64,000 bases of DNA from the NCBI RefSeq assembly GCF_022539665.2, contig NC_081337.1:3944679-4008678 (forward strand). Reading direction: 5' to 3'. This stretch comes from Daphnia carinata. Lineage: Eukaryota; Arthropoda; Branchiopoda; Diplostraca; Daphniidae. The first letter of the stretch is position 1. Each line of letters starts with the position of its first letter. Position numbers and translations under genes: made by a program. The notes below the pieces were generated by a model. It did not search any database and had not been told where the DNA came from. It was given only the letters and a program-made list of their open reading frames with translations. Of the stretch, positions 1 through 13,399 are shown piece after piece.

Positions 1-3000
1 CTGATTGTTTGAGCTCCTACTCTACGCTTTGCAGACGATGTCGGCCGAGGATTGCCGTTTTTTAATAGAGCCAAGAACGTACTAAAGTCGGCTAAGTCAA
101 TTGTCCCTCCCTTGGACCGTCGTAGTCCACGGGCTCGGTTATAACACCTCAAGGCGTATTTCGCTACTTGATTCACAGCAAGCAATTGTATTTTTTTTTT
201 GTTAACACAGATTCCTATTGCGCAATAAAAGGAATAGTAATGTTCATGCCGCCGCATCAATGGGAATACAAGAAATCCGTACTCCGCATTCCACCGCGTT
301 ATATCCCCTTGTCCTCACTGTGAATCCATACAGTCCGTTTCCCCATTGACGTCATTTATCCGCTCAATGGATAGGCCTCATCGTCATGCTAGAAATGCCA
401 TCTTCCGTATTTTGTATAGTCGGATCAACGATATCATGACAGCTTCATTCGCCGCTTCAATTGGACGAGCTTTTTAAATGATCCCATTGCATTTTTGTTT
501 TGTTTTCCCAGAAGCTCGTTCAACAGTGAAATTTCAAGGTAATTGAATTCGCTTCATTCAACATCAGTTATTTCATTCGCTTATATGGATTCCCGATGTC
601 ACAGGAAGCCATTCTTTTGTCTAATCTCTGGGATGCTTAGGCCTTTAGTTTTATTGTTTTCATATTATCTGATTGAAAATGCGTCCGATTCCAATAAAAG
701 TCATTTGTTATTGATACATTAGTTACATATATACAAGGACAAGCCAATCTCACGCTTTTATCAGCCGTGGCGGCAAGCCATTAGAAATGGTTAACTAAAA
801 TCAGGCAAGGCGTGAACCCCCGCGTGACAAAATAACAACAGACAACGTTTTTTTTTCTCTCTCATTCTTGTAGATTCTCGTGTAATTTCGTTCCACACGG
901 CTTGTAGTAAATACATGCGAAGAAAAGGAAGCGTTCAAGCCCCGGTTCGTGTACACAAAAATAAATATCCATTATTCCGTTACAGAGTTTAACAATTTCG
1001 CCTTTAACTTCCGGCGGTGGCAGTTGCGCTGCTTCTCGGGAATTTACGACTTGCCCAGTAAATCTTGTGTATGCCGATTGAACGTCAAAACCTTGGCGTC
1101 CGTCACTATACACAAACCAAGTAGCCAGTCCCTTATTTTCCGTTTCTTTTTCTTTTGCCCAATTCGAGTTTCCGCGATTACTGTACAGCAGCGGTTAGTG
1201 TTTCCATTGTTTTTACGACGTCGTTAACGCGTTTCGACCGCCAGCGAAAATAAAACAAAAAAAAAATATATTATGCTTTGAACACGAAGAGAAACGAACT
1301 GAATCAATTTCGTTTTCTTTTTTTCGAGCGCTTGTTTTCATTTTTAACGCGTCTTTAAAAAAAAAAGAAAAGAAAAAGAAGTTGAATGGGGAAACAAATA
1401 TATCCTTAACCCCCCCTATATATGTGTCCGTAATTACGAAGCAGTGTTTGGTTTTGAAACAAAAGAAAAACAGGTAAAAAAAAAAAAAAAAAAAGAACGG
1501 CCGTCTTTCAACCGGAAAATAAAAATGGGGTAGCGAGATTTACGCCTTTTTCGACAGCCATCATCACAACTCGTGTGTTCTTATTCTTTGTATTTTTCAA
1601 TAGACATTTGTTTTTTTTATTCCGGAAGGGGTGTGATATGTACGGAAACCAAAAGGCTTTTCTTTTTTTCTGTTGTGTAATTTCATTTAACCCCCCGTCA
1701 TTGGCTACACGACCCCCCTACTCTCTCACAATAGCTCGTACGTGTGGATCATTAAGGAAAGGAGGGTGTGTTCCAAGACGTGATATAAGGCAAAAGTACC
1801 TGGGACAAATAATTATATAAGACAGGCTTCCAACCGGTCGGGGCTTGCCTGAACGCGTGTACAAGATTCTCGTAAATAAGCCGGGGTAAAGTACCTGGTT
1901 TCATTTTGGCTCCGTTTCGTTAGGTTAACGAGTAAATTGATTTTTCCGACACCTGGTCAGCTGCTCTTTTCTCTAATCGTTTTTTTTTTTTTTCCTTTTG
2001 TCTATATTTATTCTTGGATTTTTTTTAAAATATAGGGGTTGATTAAAAACTGTTTTTCTTTCATTCCAAGTTGTTTGGAGAATCAATTTCAACCGTTTCC
2101 CCTCTACTTAAAAACTGGTTGCGTCATTTCCTTCTGTATTTCGTCTTTATTTCATGTCCGGTAGGTTATGTGATTCTCTGATTATCTTTCCAAGTCCGAT
2201 CATTACCCCTCGAAACAAAATAAACTTTATATACCCTAGCGATGGATGTTATTTGACTACAGTAAATGTGTAAGCTGTTCATCGACAATGATTTCGAAAG
2301 AATTTCAAAATGTTAGTGCGAGATCGTGGATGCCAGAAATCGATAGAAGGGAGATTTTATTGTTCTTCGTCTCTGATTCATTTAACGTTTTCTTTTCCTG
2401 CTGTTCTACACGATCGTATCTGAAGATTGGCATTTGATCGCATATCATCAGCTGAAATGAATAATTCAGGAAGCGTGTGTGCTACGCTATAGGTGTTGGC
2501 CGCTTTACATATACAGGGCACCTCCTGACGTAATGAATGAAAATACATGGCCATCCGACACCTTCGCTTAACACTTGCGTTCTTCTTCCCATCGGTCTGG
2601 CCTCGATCTCGTGTGCCTGTCTGCTGGGCATCCAGCAGCAAGGGTTCGACACCCCTGATGAATTTTCCTATTTCTTTCCTGTATATCTATACGTTTGTGA
2701 GTGTGCGGGAGACCTCTCTCTCTCTTTCTTTTCGATTCTCCGTCTTGTATTTCTTCCCGACCTGTTGGCACCTATTGTTTCGGACCGCCCGGCTTTCGTA
2801 CAAAACAACTGCCAGAACCCGCGCAGCTGGTGGCCTCCTCTTTCACTCTATGTAAGAACGGTGTGTTGCCTGTCTTGTCGGCTCACACCTTCACAGCAAC
2901 CGCATATATCTACATACACCATCTCTCACAGTTCGACTGTAGTTCCTTTTCCAATTGTTTCTTTTTTTTTTTTTATTTGTAATCTTTTTCAATTTCTGGT

Positions 3001-6000
3001 TTGCCTGTTTTTGTATGGTAAACCGTACAGCCCCATCATTTGCTGTTGTTTTCCTCATTCCTAAGTCTTTCGAATCATCATTCATCTATTTCGTACATTC
3101 TATTTCTTGCTTATTGTAAATCCATTGTAAACTCCAATGGCTATATACGTAAGCGTTTCATTTCTGTTGTGTGCGCAGTTAAACTTGTGCCCGTAAGGAA
3201 TGTTTGTTCTGCACGATGACATGCAGTCCAACACGAATACAATTCGGGATATATGTATCATTATACTCAATGAAATAAAAATACGAAAATCCTATACATG
3301 GTTATCGACTATAAATCATTCCTTTTCCGGCAACAGATAATTGATGACTGAAACTCAAAATTTCTAGAATGAACTGAATTATTCATAGAGATCTATACGG
3401 TCTGACTCCCCACTGCGTTGTTTTCCCTTTTTTTCCATTCTTCTTCATCTTTTTATTGTAGCTATATCGATCTAATTGCTTTCCATTTTCTTTCTTTGGT
3501 CATGTATACGATTGTATAATTTTTTTTTTTTTTTACTGTTTCCTTTTTTATGGCGTCATTTGACTTTTCGCATATGGAGAGTTTTGCTTATTTAATGATT
3601 GATCCCACTTTTTTTTTGTTCCATTTTGCATCTAGACTGTTTGTACAATTCAGGTTAGGCGTGATGTGATTTTCTAGTATCAAAATCTAAACGATCGAGT
3701 TCTATTGCCAAAGGGTGCGCATTTCGATTTGTTTGTTACACTACAATAATAAAGAAAAAAAAAGGTAGCTGTAATCATGATCTTTTGTTCTTTGCATGAA
3801 TCATAATATCAATTGTTTTATACATGTATGATTCTTTTCACGATTCACGGATCCATCACCTTTCCGCCTTTCGTTAGTCGATGATTTCATACATACATTC
3901 CGAGATCCCACCTCTATCTTTCTGTTTTGTGCATAGGGATAGGGCGCGGATGAATCAAACAGAATGACGTGGCATCTCTATCGCGTTTCTATTTTCCATT
4001 GGTAAACATATATCTTTTCGATTGTGTGTACATGTGCGAGTGAAGGTTTCAAATGAAAAGAAAGTGTTAACCTTGTTTGATCATTCAACGAAAACCTCCA
4101 TTTATACTCAAATGGGTAAAGTATAAATCCCAAACGAAATGGTACGCGATCAGTTGATTTGGTATTTTTTTTTTTTAGCAGCCAAGAACATAATTAGGAT
4201 AGCAAAAAGGCCTTGCGTTCAAAAAGAAAAAAACAAATTCGAATGAAAACAGCGCGAAACGAATGCGGTGCCCGATGGAAACCAATAAGAAAACAAGCCC
4301 TCCTCGTTTTCCCCTCGAAATTCGGTGATCACCTGTCACGTGTATTATGTACAGGTCATCCAATCACGTGGCTTATTTTCACGGTGAACGAAACTATGCG
4401 ACTAACCTGCTGATATTTAAAGGCAGGACCGAGAAATAAAAATAAAAAAAGACGACCCCGTCTCTACATACCGGCAAGCCTTTGCAACGCCTTTTATGGG
4501 TCGTCCGTCGTTGACGTCGCAATCTTTTTTTCCTTGTTCATATTAGCCTTTCGTGAAAAGCAAAAAAAAAAAAAGAGTAAAAATTACGAACCCAACAATC
4601 ACATATACAACAAGAGTAATTTGTTGGAGAAACGAAAGCGCAGTCCACTGGAAGCGTTTAGAAATTCAAGAAAACGGATCATTTAAAATTCACTGAGAAA
4701 ATGACATTGCGAAGAGAAAGCTTGAGAATTTTTACTGAAAGAGATGAACAGCCTAATGATCTGCTCTTCTTTCCTGATCACATCAACCGGGATCGTATGT
4801 ATGGGCATTAGAAACAAAGAGTTGTAATGTTGAGATTTCGTTGGAATGCGTTCCGAATTCGATTTGAAAAGTCCAAATGAGCTCATATCGAAGTCATCTT
4901 TTGGTTTCATAAGAACGCCAATGTTTTCCCACACGCGATTCAACTGGTTAAATCTGCAAAGAGCTCAACGTATAGTGACACCTGCCACGTATAAAGCTAA
5001 TGGTATTATATAAGTTATATACACAGTGTTCCGCTAGCGTTTTTAACAGGATAAAAAAACAAGTCTGGTACATCTAATTGAGTTAGATTGCTTCACCATA
5101 GAAGAATTCTATTTAGAAAAAAAAAAAAAAAAAGAAACAAAAGCCAGCGTTTATCTTAATGGGATGTGATCGGTTAGATTGGGTAGTGGACTAACAAGCC
5201 GCCCTCCCGTTCACGGTGCCTCTTGATTTTTCCCTTTATTTCTAAGGCGCATTCCTAAGCCAAGCCGAAATCAAAGGGGAAGAAAAAAACAAGATAACAC
5301 ACACACACACCTATAAAAGTAGTGAGAAAAAGAACGAACGGTATAAAAGAAAACGTTGGATTCAAGCAGAGATGCTGATTCACTTCGAATTTTCCATCAA
5401 ACTTTTGCCTCTACAGGGATCGATTCACGAGAAGAGGAAATCAATTAACCATTTATTTAGCTGCTTAGGGGATCTGAAAAATGGGGTTTACATTGTTATT
5501 AGCAGCGCAATTGAAATCGTGTCTGTTGTGCGATGATCGCACCCCTTGAATGGTTCGCCAAGTGGTGGGGTCTTTTCCAAATCATATTAGCACGTTACAT
5601 CTCTACACAACAAGATGATACAACAGGCTCGGCCTCTACAATGCAACGAAAAACTTGGGGAATTCTTGAATTGAATTCCTACGAAAATCGTTTATTTTCT
5701 TGTCCATTGTGAATGTAGGTAAGGTCATAAGTTGATGATTTGATGCCGAAATCAAATGGAGGGGAAAAAAAAGAAATAGGGAAAGGTAAAAATGGGAGAA
5801 AAGAAATGGATGGATGCAAAAGAAGAAGAAGAAGAAAGAAAGGGGGGAATGATGACCACCCGTGAGGTGTTGCTGCATGCAGAGAGCGCCGATGCTGTGT
5901 GGGGAGTCCGTGACTGCTCCGTGGCAGAGCGGCGGCATACCCAGCTGAATATAACATTCAGAAAAAGAGAGAGAGAGAGAGAGAGAGAAAGAAAAAGGTT

Positions 6001-6904
6001 CCCCACTTCTCTGCTTTGCTTTTTTCTTTTTATTTTCTTATTTTATTATTGTAAAACGAGAGGTAGGAGGAACTCTAGCACGCCCCTCTCCACCACTACA
6101 CCGTCCATCACACCTCAGCCAGCCAATGGCAGAACGGCCGGGCTCTTTGCCGCTTCGGTGCGGCTCAAAGGCGGACCGTCGCTGCTCGCTCAAGCCGAAC
6201 CGTGTACACAGCCTATTGCTTGTTCCAATAAAACAGAGTCATTCGACCTGTCAAATGAATATACGTGTCAACATGTCGCTAACGAACCTGAGGAGGCAAA
6301 TCTTTGTGTATTTTCTTTTTCAAATAGTCAACTCGATTTAAGCACCGAATGATTCGAAGGTGAAATGAGAGGGTTAAAGCTTTTCATTTTTACAAGTTTT
6401 ATTATTCGACATTTGAATTAAATATAACTTGAACTGCTCCGAATCGCAACGTGTAACTCCCTAAACATTAAAAAACGAAAGGATTGTCTTAAAACCCGTT
6501 CGAGTTTTGAATCACCCCCTTTTAATTGGGCATTAGATTCTTGTTGTAATAACAGTTGTTTGCATACAAATAACTAATGTGAAATAAGCTTGAAAAAAAA
6601 AAAGCATTTTAAAAGAAGACTTGATTCCTCTATTTAACACACAAAAAAATAAAAAGCCGAACACAGCCTATGCTCTCTTCAAGATGAAGTGTAGATGGGG
6701 GGAAGAAGGGGGCGGAACTAGATCCGTCCAGCTGAAAAAAAAAACCTTCCAGTCCCTCTTTTTTTTTATTTCTTCCCTTTGGCTGTGATTCCTTTCCCTG
6801 GCAAGAAAAAAAAAAGCAACGGTGTTCGAGTGTGGCACATACATCACACAGGTGCCTATACGGTGGTCGTGGTCTCTTGCCTTCAAAAAGAGGCTGCCAT
6901 CCTT
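1..6904. other. Intergenic DNA upstream of the gooseberry-like gene
   Basis: I see no convincing gene here. Open frames are short, lack family motifs and mostly run through T-, A- or CT-rich low-complexity sequence (for example about 2540-3060 and 5790-6350). Visible content is A/T homopolymers of 10-18 nt, a GA microsatellite at about 5966-5990 and a CA run near 5300. The stretch probably holds 5' regulatory DNA of the Pax gene that starts at 7154, but no individual element can be assigned from sequence alone. Confidence 0.55.
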
Positions 6905-7153
6905 GGCCAGGTACTCAGTCGAGTTCTAGACTCTCGAGTTCACACAACCCTCAGTTGCAAGTCATCAGTTTTTTTTTCTTCTTCATCTTTCTCCATCGAG
7001 AACTCTTTCACATCCAGCGAATTTTTGTTTGGCTATCAAGACAATTCTTCACAACAGTGCTCCTTAACAATTAAAAGTGTTTAAATAACCCAGCGCCGGG
7101 GAGACTTCGACGAACGTGTGGGGCTTACCTTTAAGAAAGACAAATCAAAAGTC

Positions 7154-10100
7154 ATGTCAGTTACTAGCATGAACATGCCGCATCATCTCTTCACCGGTTA
7201 TCCATTCCAAGGTAAAAAAATACGAATCCGTTTTTAATTTCGAAACGTTGAATTAAAATTATTGTCACAATTTGCCTCGAAAAGTCTGACACGTTGCAAG
7301 CTGTTTAAAGACTTACTTAAACATATTAAAAGCTATTCATCCCTCAATTGCTTTTTCCCTCGTGTGATTGTTCGCTTTTTTTTTTTTATTCGAATGTTAC
7401 CCGCCATTTTCAAGCATTTTAGTTTAACGGTTGCACGTTAAAAAAAAAAAAAAAAAAATGAAGAACATTCGAATCGTTCCTTCCCTTTTCTTCTGCATTT
7501 CTGCCGCATACTCGTTAGGTCGTAATTATTAAAGAAATTAGCGGCAAGCAATGACACCGGAGAAACACTAATTAGAGGAACAGTACGGGCTCCGCTTATA
7601 ATTAAATCACACGCCACTGAGATGGGGCCGAAATGTGCCGCAACAACCGCTATACTCGCCGCGGTCCAGCAGCAGAAGCACCGTAACACATTTTCTTTTG
7701 AAAAATCAAAAACCGTTTTTAGATATCCTTGTAATGAATAACAATATACGGAATGCCGCAGTCACAAGAAATGAGAGAAAACTGATTACGAAGGTACACG
7801 CAACATCCGAAATTCATAATCCCGTCTGTATGTGCAACACGATTCACGTAAGCTACACACGGGGGCCTAAAAGAACGAACGTTGATTGGACAATTGGATG
7901 CGTATAATTGGGGCCGGCCAATTCGCTTCGTATTTAGTTGTAAACATTTGTGTATCATTTGAATGCAATATGGCCTATATTGCTTGCGCATGATCGAAAT
8001 AGACGAGGGCAGCTATACGGAAAAGGGGGGGGGGGGTCGGACTATTTAACAGTAAAGTAGATATTATACGTGCCGCTAAAAAAATAAAATGGCGGACTAA
8101 AAAAGAAGGCCGCTTGTGCGGCCGGCCGACTCGGGGGAGGCCCTGCTGTAAATTACCAGCCATAATTACAAGGATGAGGGAGGTCCGCTCAGTTATTTAT
8201 CTACGACTTTACCTATCGATTATATATCCCTGCGCTTCCAGCCTCTATTAACCTGTGACTCTTGGCCGGCGTAGCTTTTGAATATATATACCTATTGACC
8301 AGCAAACATAAGATAATGCGTCATATGCAAATTGTATCTTCCCTTTCTTGCCAAAATGGACTTAACCGGAGTGTTACATGTGCGATATACGAAACAGAAT
8401 GTTTTAACTTGATCGTCTCTTTCAGGTCAGGGACGTGTTAACCAACTCGGCGGAGTGTTCATCAACGGCCGTCCGCTTCCGAACCACATCCGCTTGAAGA
8501 TCGTCGAACTGGCGGCGGCCGGAGTCCGTCCGTGCGTCATCTCGCGACAATTGCGCGTCTCCCACGGCTGCGTCTCCAAGATCCTCAACCGCTACCAAGA
8601 GACGGGCAGCATCCGCGCCGGAGTCATCGGCGGATCGAAACCCAAAAGCGGTTCATCAACTTCGCCAGGTGGGGGCAACGTGAATCTCTCCGGTTGCGGG
8701 ATGAACATCGATGCCGAACGCAAGTCGGAAGATTACCGACGGGAAACGGCCAATAGCAACATTTTCTCGTGGGAATTTCGCGATCGACCATCAAAGGTGA
8801 GCAAATTAAATTCATTGAAATGATACCCCCCCCCCCTTCCCCGTCAGTAACATCTAAATTTAACATTGAAAATCCTCTTGTTTTTTTTTTAACAGCAAGA
8901 TGAGAAGGAACTGATGAACGGGTCGATAGCGCCAACGGCTTCTATTAATCGGTTGTTGCAGCATCCGCATCACCGCGGGATGGTGATGATGGAGAACACC
9001 AACAGCGCCATCAGTTCCGACGGCTTAATCAGCAGACATCCTCAACACCAGCACTCTATCGACGGCATTCTAGCAGGTCAGTCATTATCATTTGAAAATC
9101 ATAGGTTTGCACCTTGTTTCGTACGCGCACAGCGTTGATGTGAAACAACGTTCAAATCGTCCTATATAGAAAAATAGCGGCTAAAAAATGATTTCGCGGC
9201 TTTGCGTTGGTCGATCTGGTTTTAATGTTTCTTTTAACATTCAATATTCCCGTAGCGAGTGTAAGAAGTTGATGGATGGAACGCAAGCACTCCCCCCTCG
9301 TGCACGTCAATTATTAAAAAGCGCTAGTTGAATAATGGAAATGATCTTACACTTGATGTGCGAGTTTTTTTTGCGTTTTTGATTCTCGACGATTGCTCCC
9401 CTTCTGGGAGGTTTCCTCCTTCATATTTTGTGTTTGATTTTTAATGCCGGACAAGAGTGTGTAAGTTGGACAATCGCCTGCAGCGTGGGTGTCTGATATG
9501 TAACAATCGCGTTCGATGATAATAGCGGGGGACGTTGACAAACATCGCAGTTTAAATGGCGAGCAAATCGAAAGAATGTCGGGACTGACATTTTTGATAG
9601 AATAAATCAGACTTAATTCTGATTAAATCAAGTTTTGTTCTCAACCCGATAGACATTAGACATTCCTAAATATCATTTAAAAATAAGAACCGGAGTTTTA
9701 AATGAAAAATAGGGAGAACATCTAGCGAAAGAGCATTTAGATCAAACCTACCGCACGAAATCGTCATCACTTCTAGTATAAGCGGTTATTATTTTTTATT
9801 TTTTATTTTTTTTTCATTCCCTTTTCTTGAAAAAAAAAAGGAAGAAAAAGAAAAAAAAAGGGTATTTTCTTTTAATAGTGGTAATAATAGTACACTAATA
9901 AATTCCACCTGTAATATAATGATATCATTGGGCTGCTGGTTGTTGCGGCCGAGGCCGGCGGTTCCTAGCACGGCGGCTTCTTTTGAGTTTGCGGGAGGGC
10001 TTTTCTCTTCGTGTTTTGTTGTACTCTGTCAGTGTGCTGTGTGTCTGTGTGTGTCTGTGTGTCCCGCCTGAAGCGGCTAGAGAAAAAAAGAGGAGCCCCA

Positions 10101-12868
10101 TCGTCCGTGCGTAATATATCAGGAAAAAGAAAGAAACAACTTATGTATATATACCAGTACAAGCGCGTTATACACGAATCACGAGAAGAGCAACAGAGTA
10201 GAAAAAGATGAAGCTGATGGGCCTTTTTTTTATATTCATTGCTTGCGCACCGTTCGAGGCTATATGCAACAACAGCCATCGCCCTGGTGTCGTGATTTAT
10301 GCATTTACGTCCGGCTAAAAAAAAAAAGAAAAGAAAAGAAATGAAAAAAAAAAAAACATGTTTTCTCTTCACGTGATCTTTTTGGGGCCTGTTACCCTTT
10401 TTATTTATCACTTTGATATTCAGTTATGCGATGAATAGCGCATGTTTTTTTTTTCGGGTTGGCTAAAAATAATGGGAGGACTTAGTCCTGGGATTTTTAA
10501 AGAAATTCTGTTAGTCGAATTGAAACAAAGGTACATAGCATTTGCTAAACACATTTTTCTTGACATAGTCTTATATTTTTTTCACTGACATTCGTCTCGT
10601 GGATTTTGGCAAACATCTCTTTAATAATTAGTTATCAAATTGTACGTATGCCGGGGGAAACAACAACAACAAAAAAAATGGACGCATTCACGGTGCCAAC
10701 TATAAATTTATTAAACCTGAAATTTCGCGTAAATAGGAAAGCAGCGTTTGCGGTGCAGGTTGCAAACAAAAGTAGATAATAATGAACCATTGTTTTTATA
10801 ATAAAAAAAAAAACAACTAAAAAATAAAGAAAAGTATTTATCGCACGGGTGTCCGGCCGCCCAGGACGCCGCATGTCGGTCGGACTGCGGCTCTTAGATG
10901 AATCTAATGACCAGCAAAACATCTCATCGCGGCGATGTATTATATATTCTCGACCGCAACATCATATTTATTTATTATTTACAGCACACCACAAAAAAAA
11001 AAAAAGAAAAGCGAGAAACAAAAAAAAAAAACAAAAATACTTAACTTCCAAAAGACTATCCACACATTTGAGCGTACATAGAAAATGGCCCGACTATTAG
11101 ACTGATAGAAACTCTGTACAACACGTCGGCTCTCCTCTCGCCCCTCTAAATGTAGGACATAATGATAAGAGAGCTGGAAAAAAGGTCTTACAATCATATA
11201 GCCTATAGCATATCCACAAAAACCACTAATGGGGCCCCTGTATGGACGATGAGGTCTTCTTCGCATTTTCTGACTCAACTCTTTCTATTTTTTTTTTTTT
11301 TTCATCTCTAATTCATTCAAAGAAGAGCCGCACAGTGCTGCCGGGGCTAAGACCTCCCTCTATTTGAAACCCCTGCACACTCGTTGAGGCCTCTCCGAGG
11401 ATACAGGATATCTTTTAATAGCCTAATTAGCAGCATGCAGTTCTTTGGGATGTTGAAGAGAAATGGGCCCCAAATGTCTTTCTCTCTCTCTCTCTCGGGT
11501 TTCGCTTGTTTTCCATTTGTTTCAGAGAAAAGAGGGCTTCTTATTATACGCGTATCTCTGATTGTTTGGAAGGCAAAAAAAGAAAAAGAAAATCACGCGT
11601 AAATATATGTTGGCCAGTCAAAAGATAAACGGCGATTGCCGACGTGTACCACCCACATGCACAAAATGCGTTCGAGGTCTAAACTGTTTTGATGATTTTT
11701 TTACAAAAATAGATACTGGATCGTCTAGCGACTGCGATCTGTCGGACATCGAGTCGGAGCCAGGAATCACGCTGAAACGCAAACAACGTCGATCCCGCAC
11801 AACTTTCAGCGCTGAGCAGTTGGAAGAACTCGAAAGATCCTTCGAACGCACCCAATATCCAGATGTTTACACCAGAGAAGAGCTCGCCCAAAAGTAAGTT
11901 TCCGCAACCCAATTCAAACCCAATTCATTCAACATTCGTATACTAATAATTTCACTGAATTTTTTTTTTAAAGAACAAAATTAACAGAGGCCAGAGTGCA
12001 AGTCTGGTTTTCTAACCGCCGCGCCCGTCTGAGGAAACAACTCACCGGCCAGCAACTCGGCCTTCAAGGATCGGCCTTCTCATTGGCTGCAGCAGCAGCC
12101 GCGGCCGCGGCCTCATCACCTTCCGGCGGCCATCAATACTCCAATTCGACTGTTACCTCACCTCAGCCGACCACGCAATCTGCGAGCATCGGTCAGTCCT
12201 CATCGGGAGTAGCCGAGCATCATCATCAACAACAGCAGCAGCAACAACAACAACAACAACAACAACAACAGCAACAACAAGTGAACGCTGCTGTTGCTGC
12301 CGCGGCTTTCCAGACTCATCACGCAGCTGCTGGTGCTTGGCAACATCATCATCACCACCATCAGAGCTACTACAGCAATGGCTATCCAGTTGCCGCAGCT
12401 GCCGCCGCCGCCGCGGGATCGATCCATCCTCATCATCAAGAAGTGACTGCGTCTCTATCTTTCGGTCACCAATTCCCCGGCTACTTGACTGCCAATCACG
12501 CTGGATGGAACGCTATTCCGCCTCGCAAAGATGATCACGTCCATCATCAATCGAATGCGTCCGCTTGGACGTCCGCTTCTTCGACGGCCGTGCCTTCCGT
12601 CTGCAGCGGATCGGCTGAATCTTATCCGTTCTTCTCTTCCGCTTCGGCTCATCAACACCAGCTGCATTCGGCAGCGGCCGCTTCGTCCGGAAGTGCGTTC
12701 AGTGTCACCGGTAGTGGAAACCCAGCTGCGGCCGCAGCGGCCGCCGCGGCCCTCATCAATCCGCACTCGCCCACTGAACCCAAATCCGGCTATCCTTATT
12801 ACCAACATCAAATGATCTCCGGAATGGATGCGAGTCACATGCTGCACTGCGCCGGACTAGTTCACTAA
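7154..12868 (+). CDS. gsb: Pax3/7 paired-homeodomain transcription factor, gooseberry-like
   Basis: A nuclear DNA-binding transcription factor of the arthropod gooseberry/paired group (segment polarity, neural patterning). Exons by GT-AG junctions: 7154-7211, 8426-8796, 8896-9076, 11713-11893, 11974-12868, giving 561 residues. The paired domain starts at about residue 20 ([10 protein letters not shown]) and its PAI half is intact. The RED half is degenerate after residue 138. An octapeptide, HSIDGILA, ends exon 3. The homeodomain is at about 228-287 with Ser at position 50 (VWFSNRRAR), the Pax/paired class. The C-terminal tail is rich in Ala, His and Gln (about 18 Gln encoded near 12228-12291). 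The N-terminus (MSVTSMNM then GYPFQG) resembles gooseberry more than gooseberry-neuro, as I remember those proteins; the paralogue assignment is therefore tentative, while Pax3/7 membership is clear. A related gene lies 15.5 kb downstream on the same strand. Confidence 0.9.
7212..8425 (+). other. Intron 1 of the gooseberry-like gene
   Basis: Bounded by GTAAAA and a TTTCAG acceptor. It separates the short N-terminal exon from the paired-box exon. It contains T and A homopolymers, a run of about 12 G near 8027, and a GC-richer block around 8100-8280 containing TAATTA-type homeodomain-like sites. No coding sequence is seen. The GC-richer block could be regulatory, but that is inference. Confidence 0.6.
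9077..11712 (+). other. Intron 3 of the gooseberry-like gene
   Basis: A 2.6-kb intron between the octapeptide exon and the homeobox exon. It is phase 1: the last base of exon 3 (G) joins AT to make Asp. The sequence is rich in A/T tracts with CT and GT runs near 10030-10060 and 11480. No internal exon was recognised on either strand. Confidence 0.65.
12228..12291 (+). repeat. CAA/CAG repeat encoding polyglutamine
   Basis: A run of about 18 Gln codons, mostly CAA with a few CAG, follows three His codons in the last exon of the gooseberry-like gene. Ala-rich and His-rich runs lie on both sides. Pure CAA stretches are prone to length change, so this is a likely site of allelic length variation. 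Confidence 0.9.
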
Positions 12869-13355
12869 AGCAAAGAATTGAATTTTTTTAAATATAGTTT
12901 TATCGACGTCCACCCAACTTCCGTACACTGTCCAGCCTACGTTTCGTGAGGGCTCTATATAATTTGCATAGACGTAGCGAGCGCGATATATTTGAAAAAA
13001 ACAGGCCTATACGTAGATTTGCATATAGAATAGCGGATGAAAGCTTTACGCTTTAAGATATTGCTCTTGGCATTAGATTTATACCTATTATCATTTTTCT
13101 TGTTTTCATGTTCTAATATTGGCAATGAATGTCTTTTTGCTTTTCTATCAGCTTTTGTAGAATGACAGTATAATATAGTCTTTCTCTATATGTAGCTTAA
13201 TCTATAGTTCAACTCAAAATCACGTATATTACAAGTCTTATATCATCCTTTTTTTTCCGTCATGGAACAAACATAGCATCTATATTATCGAAAATCAGTA
13301 AATTGTAATCGTACTGTATCTGTATTTCAACTGCCCTCTCATTGCGCTGCATTTC

Positions 13356-13361
13356 AATAAA
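13356..13361 (+). terminator. Poly(A) signal AATAAA for the gooseberry-like gene
   Basis: A canonical AATAAA lies 488 nt after the stop codon, in AT-rich sequence and followed by T-rich sequence. It is the best-placed signal for this transcript. Cleavage site and usage are not visible. Confidence 0.6.
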
Positions 13362-13399
13362 CGCACACATTTTTGGTTTTCAAATCATCTTTTTTCTTT

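Noticed and set aside
2537-3064. 175-codon open frame on the plus strand, with overlapping frames
   Set aside because: It runs through CT-rich and T-rich low-complexity sequence, has no recognisable domain and gives Cys/Phe/Ser-rich nonsense-like composition.
5792-6352. 186-codon open frame on the plus strand
   Set aside because: It includes a GA microsatellite translated as RERERE and polypyrimidine tracts. There is no domain and no splice structure.
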